A stretch of 63,777 nucleotides of DNA, from NCBI RefSeq assembly GCF_000485595.1, contig NW_014577244.1, positions 211,363 through 275,139 of the forward strand, given 5' to 3'. The number at the start of each line of letters is the position of its first letter. Positions within the stretch are counted from its first letter, which is position 1. The stretch is from Priapulus caudatus (Eukaryota; Priapulida; Priapulimorpha; Priapulimorphida; Priapulidae). Positions 1 through 12,644 of this stretch are shown piece by piece. The notes beneath the pieces are model-generated. The model was not told where the DNA came from, did not search any database, and saw nothing but the letters and a program-made list of their open reading frames with translations. The position numbers and the translations under genes are program-made.

Positions 1-746
1 GACACAAAGTACTTGCTAGTCTAGTACTGGAGAAATTAGCGTTTGGATGCGCATTGTGAGCCTTTAATACTGTTTACACTGGGTAAACAGAGAGATAGCA
101 CATAGCTAGACCACAACATAAGACTGAGTATAAAAACAAATAAATCACACAAAAACATTTCATTTTCCTTTGCATAATATTCAGTAGTTAAGCTGTGATT
201 GTTTATAACAATAATTTGAGATAAGCTAAATGTTAAAGTAATGCCAAGCACACATATCGTAGGTCTACTTCTGCAGCCAAACTTAAATCTATAGCTCTTA
301 GAAAACTACAACAAGTTGGGAAAGATGAACTAAACTTTAGACCGTTTAGTGTAAACTGACAATAGCATACATGTACGTATGCATGCACAGTAGCTTTACT
401 ACAATTCTCAGAAACCATCAATTCGAAACATTTCATTCAAAAGAACAAAACTTTCAACCATTTCTGATCGCGGCCAAGTCAAAGAAAGACATACTAGTCA
501 ACCCAACCGCATGTTTTTAAAATTATTAAAGGAATAATAGGTGACTGTTCCATTGATAATATGCAATGTTGACGAATGCTAGAGTAACTGGCACCTTGTG
601 TAGTTAATAGCCAAACGCGTATTAGTTTGTCCAATATCACTGCTGGTTACATTACAAACAAGACTTGAAGTCGGTTGTTGATATCAAGAGCGTATAAAGA
701 AGGAGAGCGTACAACAGTGAAATGCTGAAACCATGTTGCAGTATTA

Positions 747-1039
747 GGCCAAAACAAAATATATGTGTGGTTACCGTTACATGCCGAAAAAAATAGAGTA
801 GGTAGGTAGGGAAAACATTTTATTTTCTTGAAATATTTTATTTACGAACCATGTCCGAAAGATGTGCGTTGTGCCTTTTGAAGCAGGAACAGTCCAATTG
901 ATATTTAAATTTAAAAAAACACGTTTTTACCCAATTTTTTTTTTGACTAAAGAAAATTGACAATAAAATGTTTAGGGTCGCTGGGAATAAATAGGGTCGG
1001 TCGGGAAACCGTAACCACACCTATATTTTGTTTTGGCCT
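747..1039. mobile_element. MITE with ~33-base terminal inverted repeats
   Basis: Ends read GGCCAAAACAAAATATATGT on the left and its near-perfect reverse complement on the right (ACCTATATTTTGTTTTGGCC), about 293 bases apart. No coding capacity. It abuts the left end of the next element and probably inserted into or beside it. Confidence 0.7.
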
Positions 1040-1046
1040 GAGTAGA

Positions 1047-1668
1047 ATTAAGAAACTTTCCCCGTTTTATTTTGACGATTCTTTGCAGTATTATTGATCA
1101 GCTGTCCTACCTTGTTAATATAAAAGAAACCGCATGTCCCTACGATGCCTCTACGCTGAGATAATGAGCAGTGAAAATCTGGTATTTTTTTGCCGAAAAC
1201 CGACTCGAGATCAGTTTTACTGCGACTGTCTCTCGTTTTGTGGACTGTATGTTGCTTCCGGTCACCGCTGTGTAGCGCTGACTTGATACGGTATTACTAC
1301 AGCATTACTACCTCCAGCGTAAGGGGCGGGTCATCACCATGGCGATAAATAACAAGACGTTTTTGTGGAGTAATGGCTGCATCAATGACTGGAAATGCGA
1401 GAAAAGATAGTAGAAGGAAAATAAATTTCATTGTCAATGAAGTCATGATGGAAACACGCGAGGTTTCCCGAAGCTATCGCCAGAACGAGAGACAGTCGCA
1501 GCCATTACGTATCTCGAGTCGGTTTTCGGCGAAAATACCAGATTTTCATCGCTCATTATCTCAGCGTAGAGGCATCGTAGGGACAAGCGGTTTGTTTTAT
1601 ATTAGCAAGGTAGGACAGCTGATAAATAATACCACAAAGAATCGTCAAAATAAAACGGGAAATAAAAC
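1047..1668. mobile_element. Foldback element with ~165-base inverted arms
   Basis: Arms 1049-1213 and ~1510-1668 are reverse complements over almost their whole length (for example CCCTACGATGCCTCTACGCT on the left against AGCGTAGAGGCATCGTAGGG on the right). The centre is ~300 bases without a recognisable protein. It sits inside copy A. Confidence 0.75.
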
Positions 1669-2719
1669 TATATATTGACGTGCCGTAAATGTCATCCAGG
1701 AGTCAAGCGATGCCGTAAACATTTGTGCGGCCCGTATGTGTTGGACGCCAGATGAAACGAAGGTGTCAGCGGTGTAACCACGGCCACGGACTAAACATGG
1801 AAATAGAGTAAAACACGCGTACTAATCACAGACGCACGTGGACAGCCCTGACAAAAAGTTCCTTATCACGAGCGTCCATGTTTACGAAATCACTGACGAT
1901 AGCATTGCGTACGGCCGAGCATGCGTGCGAAAATGTCCGGTGCACTATAAATCTGTATCACACCCGCTTCGCCGGCAGTGGTTTGAAACTGTAAACAACA
2001 GATTTTTGGACTGCGGATTTCAATTAAACATTTCTTAGTAACCAGCAGTGATATTGGACAAACGAATACACATTTGGCTATAAGGTAATGTACTTATTTT
2101 AAAACTACACAAGGTTCCAGTTACTCTAGCATTCGTCAACATTGCATAATCAGTGGACCTATTATTACTTTAAGTGATCAGCTGTAGTTATTCAGACACA
2201 TTCCCGCAACATTCCGATTCGGATACAATTAGAATACAGCAACAATATCAGTTCCTGTGTATGGCAACAACATACAATCATGAAGGTTTCACGAGGAAAT
2301 TATCCGTTATTACATTTTTGTCAAGTCCACTGCCTATATTCAGAATTTTATGTATTTTTACTTTGAACAATTTTATTTCTAAAAATTACATTTCGGACCA
2401 CTTTTATACACGTGTGTATAATATGAACTTATGATAAATACAATAAGATTCATGTAGTGTCATGAATCCTCCACATGACAGACAGTGCCCTGTATGCTCA
2501 ATACAAATTTAATATTTTTCTGGTCACTGATCAATACACATTTAAAACATCTAAGAGAAGCTGATCCATACGATTTTTAGCATCAAACACAAGAGAAACA
2601 ACATGAGATAGCTTCAATTGGGTAGTCCTTCTTTGTATTTATATTACTACACATAGCAATGACTTGTCACTTGGTTACCAGCAAATGCCAAGTGCATGTG
2701 TTACTAACAATATGTATGT

Positions 2720-3088
2720 CAGGGTGCGAAATTAACGGGAGTCCGAAGTCAAATACTCCCCGATTTACTGCCGGACTCCCTGATTTGACATATGCAGGAG
2801 TCCGTGTGACAGCTGTGACTCCCTGAATATTTTGCCATACTAATTAACTAGTTCGTTCCAGAGCACGGCCTTGTGGAATTACCGTATTTTTTCAGCAAAT
2901 GTCCAAAGAAAATTTGGCAGACGTGCAACCGCATGAATCTTCAAAATAAGCACATGTATGCGTTATTGTTAATATCTTTAATTTTGAACTTCAGACTGCG
3001 GACTCAAGTCATTTTGCCGCGGACTCCCTCTTTTTGAGGGCAGGGAGTCCATTGGACTACCTTGTTCAAAAGTTAATTTCTACCCCTG
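2720..3088. mobile_element. CAGGG-type MITE, full-length copy
   Basis: Begins CAGGGTGCGAAATTAA and ends TTAATTTCTACCCCTG, an imperfect 16-base inverted repeat. Related copies lie at 5281-5401 and 57864-58199. The inner part contains short runs of GGAGTCC/GGACTCC. No clear target-site duplication was found. Confidence 0.7.
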
Positions 3089-3368
3089 GTATCACTATGT
3101 TGTACAAGAAACTACACAGGTAAAGTAACTAAATATTGTTTAAATGCTGAAGCACATTATTAGTTTTGATTCATAGCTTAATTTTATTCTCTTTTAAATA
3201 GACGGGTGGATTGACATTTATTAATTATAAAAAATCTGCCTGGATGCATCAATATACTTCTCATAACTTGAAAGTATGATATTGATTTTGTTGTAGACAT
3301 TGGTACATATGCCATGGACCAATATATTAGGAAACATTGTATGGTTGTGTTATGTTTAAAAGCATACT

Positions 3369-3934
3369 AGGTCCATTGATTATGCAATGTTGACCGATGA
3401 CGAATGCTAGAGTAACTGGCACCTTGTGTAGTAAAAATAAGTACATAACCTTATAGCCAAACGCGTATTAGTTTGTCCAATATCACTGCTGGTTACATTA
3501 CATTACAAGCCAGACTTGAAATCAGTTGTTGATATTCATTTACGTGACGTAAACATTTGTGCGGCCCATGTTTTGGACGCCAGATGAAATGTCAGCGGTG
3601 TAACCACGACCACGAACTAAACATGGAAATGGAGTAAAACACACGTACTAATCACAGACGCACGTGGACAGCCCTGACAAAAAGTTCCTTATCACGAGCG
3701 TCCGTGTTTACAAAATCACTGATGATAGCACTGCGTACGGCAGAGCTTGTCCGGTGCACTATAAATCTGTATCACACCCGCTTCGCCGGCAGCGGTTTGA
3801 AACTGTAAACAACAGATTTTTAGACTGCGGATTTCAATTAGACATTTCTTAGTAACCAGCAGTGATATTGGACAAACTAATACGCATATGGATGCAAGGT
3901 TATGTACTTATTAACTACACAAGGTGCCAATTAC
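3369..3934. mobile_element. TIR element copy B, right end truncated
   Basis: Direct copy of the 549-2160 element without its nested insertions. The left end AGGTCCATTGATTATGCAAT is intact; the right end stops after GGTGCCAATTAC, just before an A-run. It serves as the empty reference for copy A. Confidence 0.75.
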
Positions 3935-5280
3935 AAAAAAAAAGTTAAAACGAAATTTTGTTAATTAAACATAAAAATTCAGTTGTAATTATCTTAACAT
4001 TAGCATAATGTAGCAGAGGTTTTATCTTATTTTGCTGTACTTATAAGTAAGGTAAGTTTCATACAAATTAATCCAACATCTATTCCTCATAGAAGCTGTC
4101 ATAGGTACTGAAGCTGTCGATGTCAACGTGGCTAAACATGCTAAAGATCAGCAGAACAGTGTTATATTGAAAAATCTCTGTTTGTCTAGGTATAATTGCC
4201 ACAGAATTCTGTAGAGCTGGTATCTAAAAACGCATGCTCACTTATAGATATATTTGTTTACAAACGTCCACTTGACAACTTCCAAGACTAAAGTCGTCAG
4301 GTCAGTTTAGACAACAATATTACTGTATGTACAACTCCCTTTGACACGGCTAAGTAACCTGCAAGAAATTGTATCTAACTAACGTTTACGATACATTTAT
4401 ACACAATCGCTTTAAAAGCCATGGACTATGAGTATTGAGAGATTACTTACAAGCAGGTGACCTTGAAATATACAGCATGCGCTACATGATTTTGAAACTA
4501 CTTTACACATACTTTAAATTCCACTCTCACCATTCTTGCAATTTCATCTGAAGAATGGGTCTTACCAAATTGACATACAGAACAGGCTTCTTCCCACATT
4601 GGTGAGATGACAAAATTGATCTTTTAACTCTCAAGACTTCAATAATAGTCTAATTTTCCAACTCTGTACAATACTGTAGTGTAAATTCATATTTAACAGA
4701 AATTTGTTTTTCCCATTGGTTACTGCAGAGTTAAGATGGTACAAATGCATGATGTATACTATGCTATCATGTATTCATTTAACTGGTGATTTATTACTAG
4801 TTTACTATGATTAAATTGATACATTACCAGCTTTCATGCTTCAGACTATGTAAGCTAGTATGCCAATCTTAAATCTGCAAAGATGCACTGCCTGGTGGAG
4901 CCTATTAGTTAACACAGAAGCTGGTACATGTATGTAAATGGAGTACTGTGCTAAATTCCTGAAAACGTAGACATGTGTGATGTGTGACACAGCTTGTCAA
5001 TGTCAGGTAATCTAGGAAGCACCAAACAGTGAGCAGGTCAAGGGAAAGTTTATGGATCATTACTTACTGGGGCTATTTTTTGTATTGATATTCTGTTATA
5101 AGAAGATTAACTAACAATAACATAATAGTGCACTTTTTACATTTTATGACTATTCAACATGTTATCGAGAGATCTTGTGAAAAATTGCTGACCAGACACA
5201 TAAATCACACCACCGAGCTGGATATATCAATAATGTCCACACCAAGACTACAGTATGGTGGTAATCCCACCTTTTATGTA

Positions 5281-5401
5281 CAGGGTGCGAAATTAATGCG
5301 AGTCCGGGGTCAAATACTCCCTGATTTACTGTCGGACTCCCTCTTTTTGAGGGTATGGAGTCCGTTGGACTCCCGTGTTCAAAAGTTAATTTCTACCCCT
5401 G
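5281..5401. mobile_element. CAGGG-type MITE, internally deleted copy
   Basis: 121-base version of the 2720-3088 family: both termini and subterminal GGACTCCCT sequence are kept and the middle is missing. Short derivatives of this kind are typical of MITE families. Confidence 0.7.
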
Positions 5402-6649
5402 AATGTATCACGTTGACCAATAAAACCAACACCAAATTGCAATCACAACCACAGCTTTAGCTCTGTGCTGCATAGACCAATGAATTATGCCATGGAAATT
5501 TTTACAATCCGACACTATTCTAGGGCCTAATCACTATAAGCTTTCATAAACAAATGTGGCAAAATTTTGTACAGCAACTGTTCCACTATTTTTAACAATG
5601 TAACACTGAAATTCTAAGACACATCTCGCTTTATTAATATCTTACCCACATCATTAGACTTGCCATTCATTATCAGCTTCTTGAATACCCTTGATTACGG
5701 TACGCTTTATTTTGTAACAAACTAACAATGTTACGATAGCAAATGTTCAAAACTATCACAACTGGAATTGTGAATTAGTAATGTTTGTTGCCTCTCGTGC
5801 TTGTGCTGTCATCCTTGGTCATACATTAATTTGTGCTGTGTTTCCAACAACCAATAATATCATTACTTGTCAGTGCGTTGAAAGCAAGATTGCAATTTCT
5901 GTTCTGTTATAGTTTTGAACATTTGGTGTGATATTTTTACTAAATTGAAATTGATAAAGGGTATCTAAGAAACTGATAGTGCATATAGCAAAAAATGTGT
6001 AGGCATAGATATTGCTTCGAATTTCAATGGTCCACAGTCAGAAACACAGCACAGCAAAATTTGCTGTACAAAAATGTACATTTGCTTGTTATGGAAGCCT
6101 ACTACTACTAGCCCATAGAATAACGTTAGATTATACAAATTTCTATGGCACAATCTACTAGTACTGCTCTACGTGCTCCCCTGTTCTGTTAAGCAGCATT
6201 ACACTGTGAGACAACTTCAGTGTCAGCTTACACATAACCAAGACAAGGACAGAATTGCATTGCCCATAATATGACTAATATCAGCGTACACACGTAAAGC
6301 AACTTACTGTGTTAGAAATTGCTGTTAAATCGACTATCCATTACCGAGAACCATTCCACGATCAGAACAGCGTTTAGCAACAGGAGATAATAACTGAACA
6401 CCAAAAGGACACAGCTAATTCAACCAAAAAGTCAACTATTTCAACCTTCACCACTGCTTGGCGACGCGACTGTCCATGAAGAACACTGCTATTACACTGC
6501 AAGTACATTTTTTTCTAATTACTAAGTCACGCAGTTTACAAGAAAACTTACTTTACTACGGTTTGAAAGTCTTGACTCTTTGTCAGGGGCACATAAACGC
6601 TTGTTTATGGTTTAAAACATCCACAATATTTATTTCTTGTATTCAACAA

Positions 6650-6745
6650 AATCCAAGATGGCTAGGGTGCGGCGCCCGTGAACTGAGTCCTGCAGACCCG
6701 AAGCACGCAGGCGCCCTAGCGGTCTCCATGACGTCAAAGTACCGC
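6650..6745. promoter_or_regulatory. Promoter-like GC island with CRE and YY1-like sites
   Basis: Within AT-rich DNA this ~95-base GC-rich patch holds CCAAGATGGC (6653-6662, YY1-like) and a perfect palindromic CRE, TGACGTCA (6729-6736). It could be a promoter for a transcript in either direction, but no first exon was recognised. Tentative. Confidence 0.25.
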
Positions 6746-7503
6746 TATACTAATTTGCCAACATAATGCGAAGAGAGTACGGCAAGTTGTAGAAGACAAG
6801 TGTCCTGGGACGTAATTAGGTTGGGGTTTTAATAGCAAAATGTACGAAGAGCTAACAAATACAAGTTGGGATGGATTCGAAAAGTATCAGTTGACAAATA
6901 TCTTGCTCTGTTGCAATGTATTTTATTCGATTCATTGTCGAATTTATACCAAATAATTCCTAGAATCTATCATGCTTATCCTATTCTATTTCTGATGAGT
7001 AATTCCAAGAATATCGCCAAATGTGCAGTTAAATATATATTGTTCACCACAGTTGTAGGTCAATTACATCTCAGTAAATCACTCCCCCCCCCACGGACAT
7101 TCGTCCACCTCCTGACAGACTATGCCCCCATGTCATTTACCACCCGTACGCGTACGTACCATTACCCCAGACTGCACTCGGCCAATCACCACCATAGACA
7201 AACGCGCCCATGATATTCATGCCCTCCCCGACATTCACCCTCCCGCAATTTTGGTTTGATTTATCTTTGGGAATAATCTGTTAGGTTCCTTGACAAAAAC
7301 GACATTTTGAAATAAACATGTAACATATACAATTCAATTTTTTCTTATATATATATAACTATATAGAAGTAAAATCACACACGAACACTCATATGTAGAT
7401 AAAAATATAGTCAAAGAATAGGTTAATTATATTACGGGTGTTAATTAAAATTTAAACACCTGCATGTAACCTATTAATTGACGTTGTTTATATAATTATA
7501 TAT

Positions 7504-7546
<43 letters not shown>

Positions 7547-7736
7547 GTATAATAGAGAAGATATATATGTACTATGTACTCTCTATTATGTACTGCGTGT
7601 TATATATATATATATATATATATATGGTATATATATATATATAATATATATATACTAGGTGGGTGATTATAAACACACATAGTCTAGCACACATATCGTC
7701 TTTTTATCTACACGGGTGTTCGTGTGGCACTGTTAC

Positions 7737-7768
<32 letters not shown>

Positions 7769-8105
7769 TTCATCGTCAGTTTGGGTGAAAATCTCAGTGT
7801 GAACTATGCAGAAACATTAAATTATATCAGATATAGTTATCAACTTATCAGTATAATAATATAACAATTATATCAGAGTGGCAGTGCACTATATCCCACA
7901 TATTATGCGAAATCTGTGATAGGCCACATATAGGCTATTTAGATCATGCACGCAGCACGAACATCTTCTGTTTGGGTACTGCATGCCATATGCTACCATT
8001 TTTACGGGAGAATGAAATCGTGATTTTTTCGAATGATATGAAATTGGAAATGCACCGTTCTACGCATTGTGATTGTATACGCATCTTGCACGCACGCACG
8101 ACGCA

Positions 8106-8137
<32 letters not shown>

Positions 8138-8203
8138 CACACACGCGCGCGCGCGCATAATATATATATATATCAGTAATCTCTATTATGTACTCTTACT
8201 ATA

Positions 8204-8257
8204 ATCAGGAGCGCATAATGACAAATACGCTCATGTTTGTCATTATACGCTCCTGAT
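8204..8257. repeat. Short near-perfect hairpin
   Basis: CAGGAGCGCATAATGACAAA, a ~9-base loop, then its reverse complement: a stem of about 20 bp. The ends resemble those of the foldback family at 9679-10459 (CAGGAGTAGATAAT), so this is probably a tiny relative. It lies 167 bases upstream of the EXOC8 start codon. Confidence 0.6.
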
Positions 8258-8423
8258 ATAATATACATGTTAACATGTATAATTCGTGTTTATATTACAG
8301 ACGCGTACTGAACAGCTCGACGGAAATCAGTAACTATTTATTGATTGGATAGCGTTCTCTCGTCATTACGTACAAGCTACTCATAGGTGGCAGTAGAGTA
8401 CCAATGTGGCAATGTATACAAAC

Positions 8424-11400
8424 ATGGCTGGCAATTTGGAGTCAGTTTTGTCAAGTTCTGGTTTTCAACCAGAAAAGTGTAAGTACATTGTTATGATGAG
8501 GTTGATTTTGTCAGTGAAACCTAAAAATACCAGGTAGAAGATAGGGTTCGAAGATAGCCTACAACCGCCAATTTATAGTTGTGCCATGGCGTTCGTATGT
8601 TCAATAATGTTGATTGTTGTAGGTACAAAAAGTGAAAAACCATGTCCCGTGGCCGTGGGTGGTTAGACTGTACGCGGTCTATAGTAGTACTACTACTAGA
8701 GCTAGTGTGTGGTGTGCCACACTTGTACTTCGGCAGGTTGCTACAATGCCCAAGGCTTTATTCCTGCCTATTACACGTGATGCAGTTTTCTTCCCCTAAC
8801 CGGTTAACCGGGTAACCCTTATCTGGCTCTTTTAATTTTAATTTTATTGTTGGGGGAGCATGTTGTCCTACATTGCTATACTCTCTTTGCTGCCTATGCT
8901 GTGGTGACTGGTGATCCAATCCATCACACTTACATCTCAACCGTGTCATATGTCTTTTTAGATGTAAAAGAGATAGCCCAAGGAGGTGATACAGCAGAAG
9001 ATCTGTTTCATGCCAAGAAGCAAGTACAAATCATTGCAGATGAAACATCGAAATCATTGAAGAATAATGTGTACAGAAACTATACACAGTTTATTGACAC
9101 AGCAAGAGAGATATCTTGTATCCTTTATGTAGTTTCTGCTGTATATCTGATATAGGAAACTTAATTTGGATAATATTTGAATTTCAGTTGCCCATCCATT
9201 CAATATGAAAAGCTCCGGCAGCAGGATTATGAGTTTTGGATGTTAACAAAGTATTAGAAATAACCTAATACCTTTTTTTATGAAAAAATTCTTACTAATA
9301 ATATCTACTACTTATCTTGCTCCTTTTTAAAGGTCAAACAACTTGTAGCATTAGTGTGTAATGTTGGTTGATTGGGGAATCAATAACCTAACGTATGATA
9401 TTCAACTTATTTAATGCAAGTACAAAGTATTCGTGCTGTTTTTCTTATGCATACATATTTGAATTACATTTTCACGTGAAAATTCTAACTGCTGTTCGAC
9501 AGACAGGGCTAGAAAGCTTCTATATTTATCTCTTGACTCCATTGACTAGACCTAGAACAGGAAATGTATCAACTTAGCCATCAGCTTACAGAACAGAAGA
9601 CTCTTATCTCTACACTATCAGAGATGTCTATTACAAGTGAAAAGGGTAAACAACTACAGTACTTCATATACATATTATCAGGAGTAGATAATAGAGAAGG
9701 AGTGTGACATCAATAAACAAGGAAAATTCGTCATTTACTAGCCTTAAAATACCTACGATTTACTACGCGTAACGCAACCAACTTGAGCTCAAATCGTACA
9801 CAGTACATCCGCCTAGAATCGTGCGAAATCGTTTCCTCGTATACACCCGCAATCCGGAGATACAGACTAAAACGTACGACACGATTTTCAATTCTGTTGC
9901 CAGCAAAATCCATGCGTTGAGAAAGCTATTTGAAACAAAAGGCAGCTACTAACACGCTATTGCTAACTCGGCGGGCAATGTGGCTCGCTGGGAGATTTGA
10001 ATCCGATCTGCTGCTGATAGCGGATTGGCATGCGTGCGTGGTATGGGGGCATGCCAGCTGTATTGCCGGCATGCCGGTATGTAGTTGTGTACCGGGTCAA
10101 AGGTTATCTCGTCGAGTGTTGCGTCAATGCCTAATCTCCCAGCAAGCCACATTGCCCGCCGAGTTAGCAATAGCGCGATAGTAGCTGCTTTTTGTTTCAA
10201 ATAGCTTTCTCAACGCATGGATTTTGCTGGCAACAGAATTGAAAATCGTGTCGTACGTTTTAGTCTGTATCTCTGGATTGCGGGTGTATACGAGGAAACG
10301 ATTTCGCACGATGCTAGGCGGATGTACTGTGGACGATTTGAGCTCAAGTTGGTTGCGTTACGCGTATCTCGTAAGTATTTCGTAGGTATTTTAAGGCTAG
10401 TAAATGACGAATTTCCCTTGTTTATTGATGTCACACTCCTTCCCTATTATCTACTCCTGATATTATACTGCTAGCGAAGTAATATACAATTCTGAACTGT
10501 TTAATATAAATATTATATAACATATATATCTACCAAATAAAGGTTTAATTTGTTACATAATAATTCATACTTTTATATATTTATAAATAGTTAAGATTTG
10601 CTGAACTCTCACGAGATTTTATTACGTACTTGTTTCCTAGTGGAGTCAAAGAAAGACGAAGCAGAGGAGAGTAAGGAGGAGCAAGAACATAAGACTCCAC
10701 AACATGGTCTGATGAGAATTCTGGAGAAGGTAGAAGGATGTTCTGTAAGTGTGTGGTATAATCTTTTAAGTTGCATGCATTTCAGGAGTAGATAATAGGG
10801 AAGGAGTGTGACTTCAATAAACAAGGGAAACTTGTCATTTACTAGCCTTAGAATGCCTACGATTTACTACGCGTAACTCAAATAACTTGAGCTCAAATAG
10901 TACACAGTACATTCGCCTAGCATCGTGCGAAATCGTTTCCTCGTATACACCCGCAATCTGGAGATACAGACTAAAACGTACGACACGATTATCCATTCTG
11001 TGGCCATCAATTCGAACGTATTGTCTGCCTAACTTGAAACAAGAGGCAGCTACTAACCACAGCTTGCTCTCTTGGCGAGGAGGTGTACGTGGCTCGCTGG
11101 GAGATTGGCACGCTGCCGCTGAGCCACAGCGCTGCTGCTGATTGCGGTGGGGGGCATACCAGCAGCTGTAAATAGGTCAGATTAGTTCGCCGAGTGTTTC
11201 GTCGATGTCCAATCTGTTGTCGTACGTTTTAGTCTGTATCTCCGGATTGCGGGTGTATACAAGGAAACGATTTCGCACGATGCTAGGCGAATGTACTGTA
11301 TATGATTTGAGCTCAAGTTATTTGAGTTACGCATAGTAAATCGTAGGTATTCTAGTAAGGCTAGTAAATGACGAATTTCCCTGTTTATTGAAGTCACACT

Positions 11401-12502
11401 CCTTCCCTATTATCTACTCCTGATTCATTTGTATGTTATTCGATTTCAAGATAAAAGATGAACATTGAACTTATGTGTAGTAGTTTTTATACTATGCTAC
11501 TTCGTTTGCTTTTCACCAGAGTTCTCAACCAACATGTGATAAATGGTTTTATATGTATATGTTATATATGTATATTTATGTATAGAATTTGTTTTTTAAT
11601 CACTTCTGATGGATTGTATGGACTATGGATTCGTTTCCTGTGCTTACATAGATATATGTTGAATGAAATTGCTGGGTCTCTTATGTAAAGAGTTTAAGAG
11701 TCTTTATATTTTCAGAGCATAACAGAGGTACCTGGCAGAACACTTGTCCATGAAGGGGATCTTGTTGAATTGGACACAGACTCGTTGGCACCATTGCAGC
11801 GGGTACACGCTTTTCTGCTCAATGACTGTCTGATGATAGCAAACTGGATGACAACAAGGTATGTCAAGTTCATACATGAAATGCTGATGATGTATGTAAT
11901 ATATTTATGTGTACGGCGCATGTGTACATGGATGTGTACATGTACGTGGACGTATACGTGTACGTGCACCTGTACATGTACGTGTACATACATGTAATTG
12001 TATATATATATGTATGTATATATATATATATATATATATAGTGTTTTCCCTGGTATATGATAAGCAAGGCAGGCTTCCTTGCTGATTTTTTCATCTGCCC
12101 CACTTAATATCTTCAGAAATTTCCTGCTCACTGCTAATTCCCGGTTCCACCTCCCAAATCGTCATCTGGCCATGTCCCTAGTTCTACTCCTATGTCCCTT
12201 ATCTGGCTCCGCATGCCTTGATCTATGAATCCAAACATCAAAGCATACACTGCAGGTGCGACAATGCTTGCTAGGGACCAGGCACAAGCCAGCCAGGTGC
12301 TTGCTAGACGCGTTTAATATGAAGACACTCGTGTCAGCGCCTTCAGCACTTACTTTATTCAACGTTTCCACTTCACTCATGTTTTTCTCTAGGGATAACA
12401 TTATATACTGCATTATATATATATATTAAAATTTAACACCCTATTCTATTTTTCTACATTTATTTTCATATCTACATGGGTGTTTGTGTGTTTTTACTTT
12501 TA

Positions 12503-12551
<49 letters not shown>

Positions 12552-12560
12552 ATATAAATA

Positions 12561-12644
<84 letters not shown>

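Larger units (their letters stand above)
549..2160. mobile_element. Non-autonomous TIR element, copy A, split by later insertions
   Basis: The left end (549-692) and right end (~2036-2160) are inverted copies of about 125 bases, with termini resembling AGGTCCAYTGATTATGCAATG. The internal segment ~1712-2036 matches copy B (3369-3934) in direct orientation. Between ~692 and ~1712 copy A is interrupted by the elements at 1047-1668 and 747-1039. No transposase reading frame is seen. Confidence 0.75.
3935..8203. other. Gene-free stretch with microsatellites
   Basis: No convincing exon was seen here apart from the element at 5281-5401. 7491-7660 and 7741-7770 are (TA)n tracts, and 8085-8155 is (CACG)n/(CA)n/(CG)n. 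The segment 6650-6745 is described separately as promoter-like. An unrecognised short or fast-evolving gene cannot be excluded. Confidence 0.5.

Noticed and set aside
1373-1678. 101-codon frame
   Set aside because: Its C-terminal half is the inverted arm of a foldback element, so the frame is accidental.
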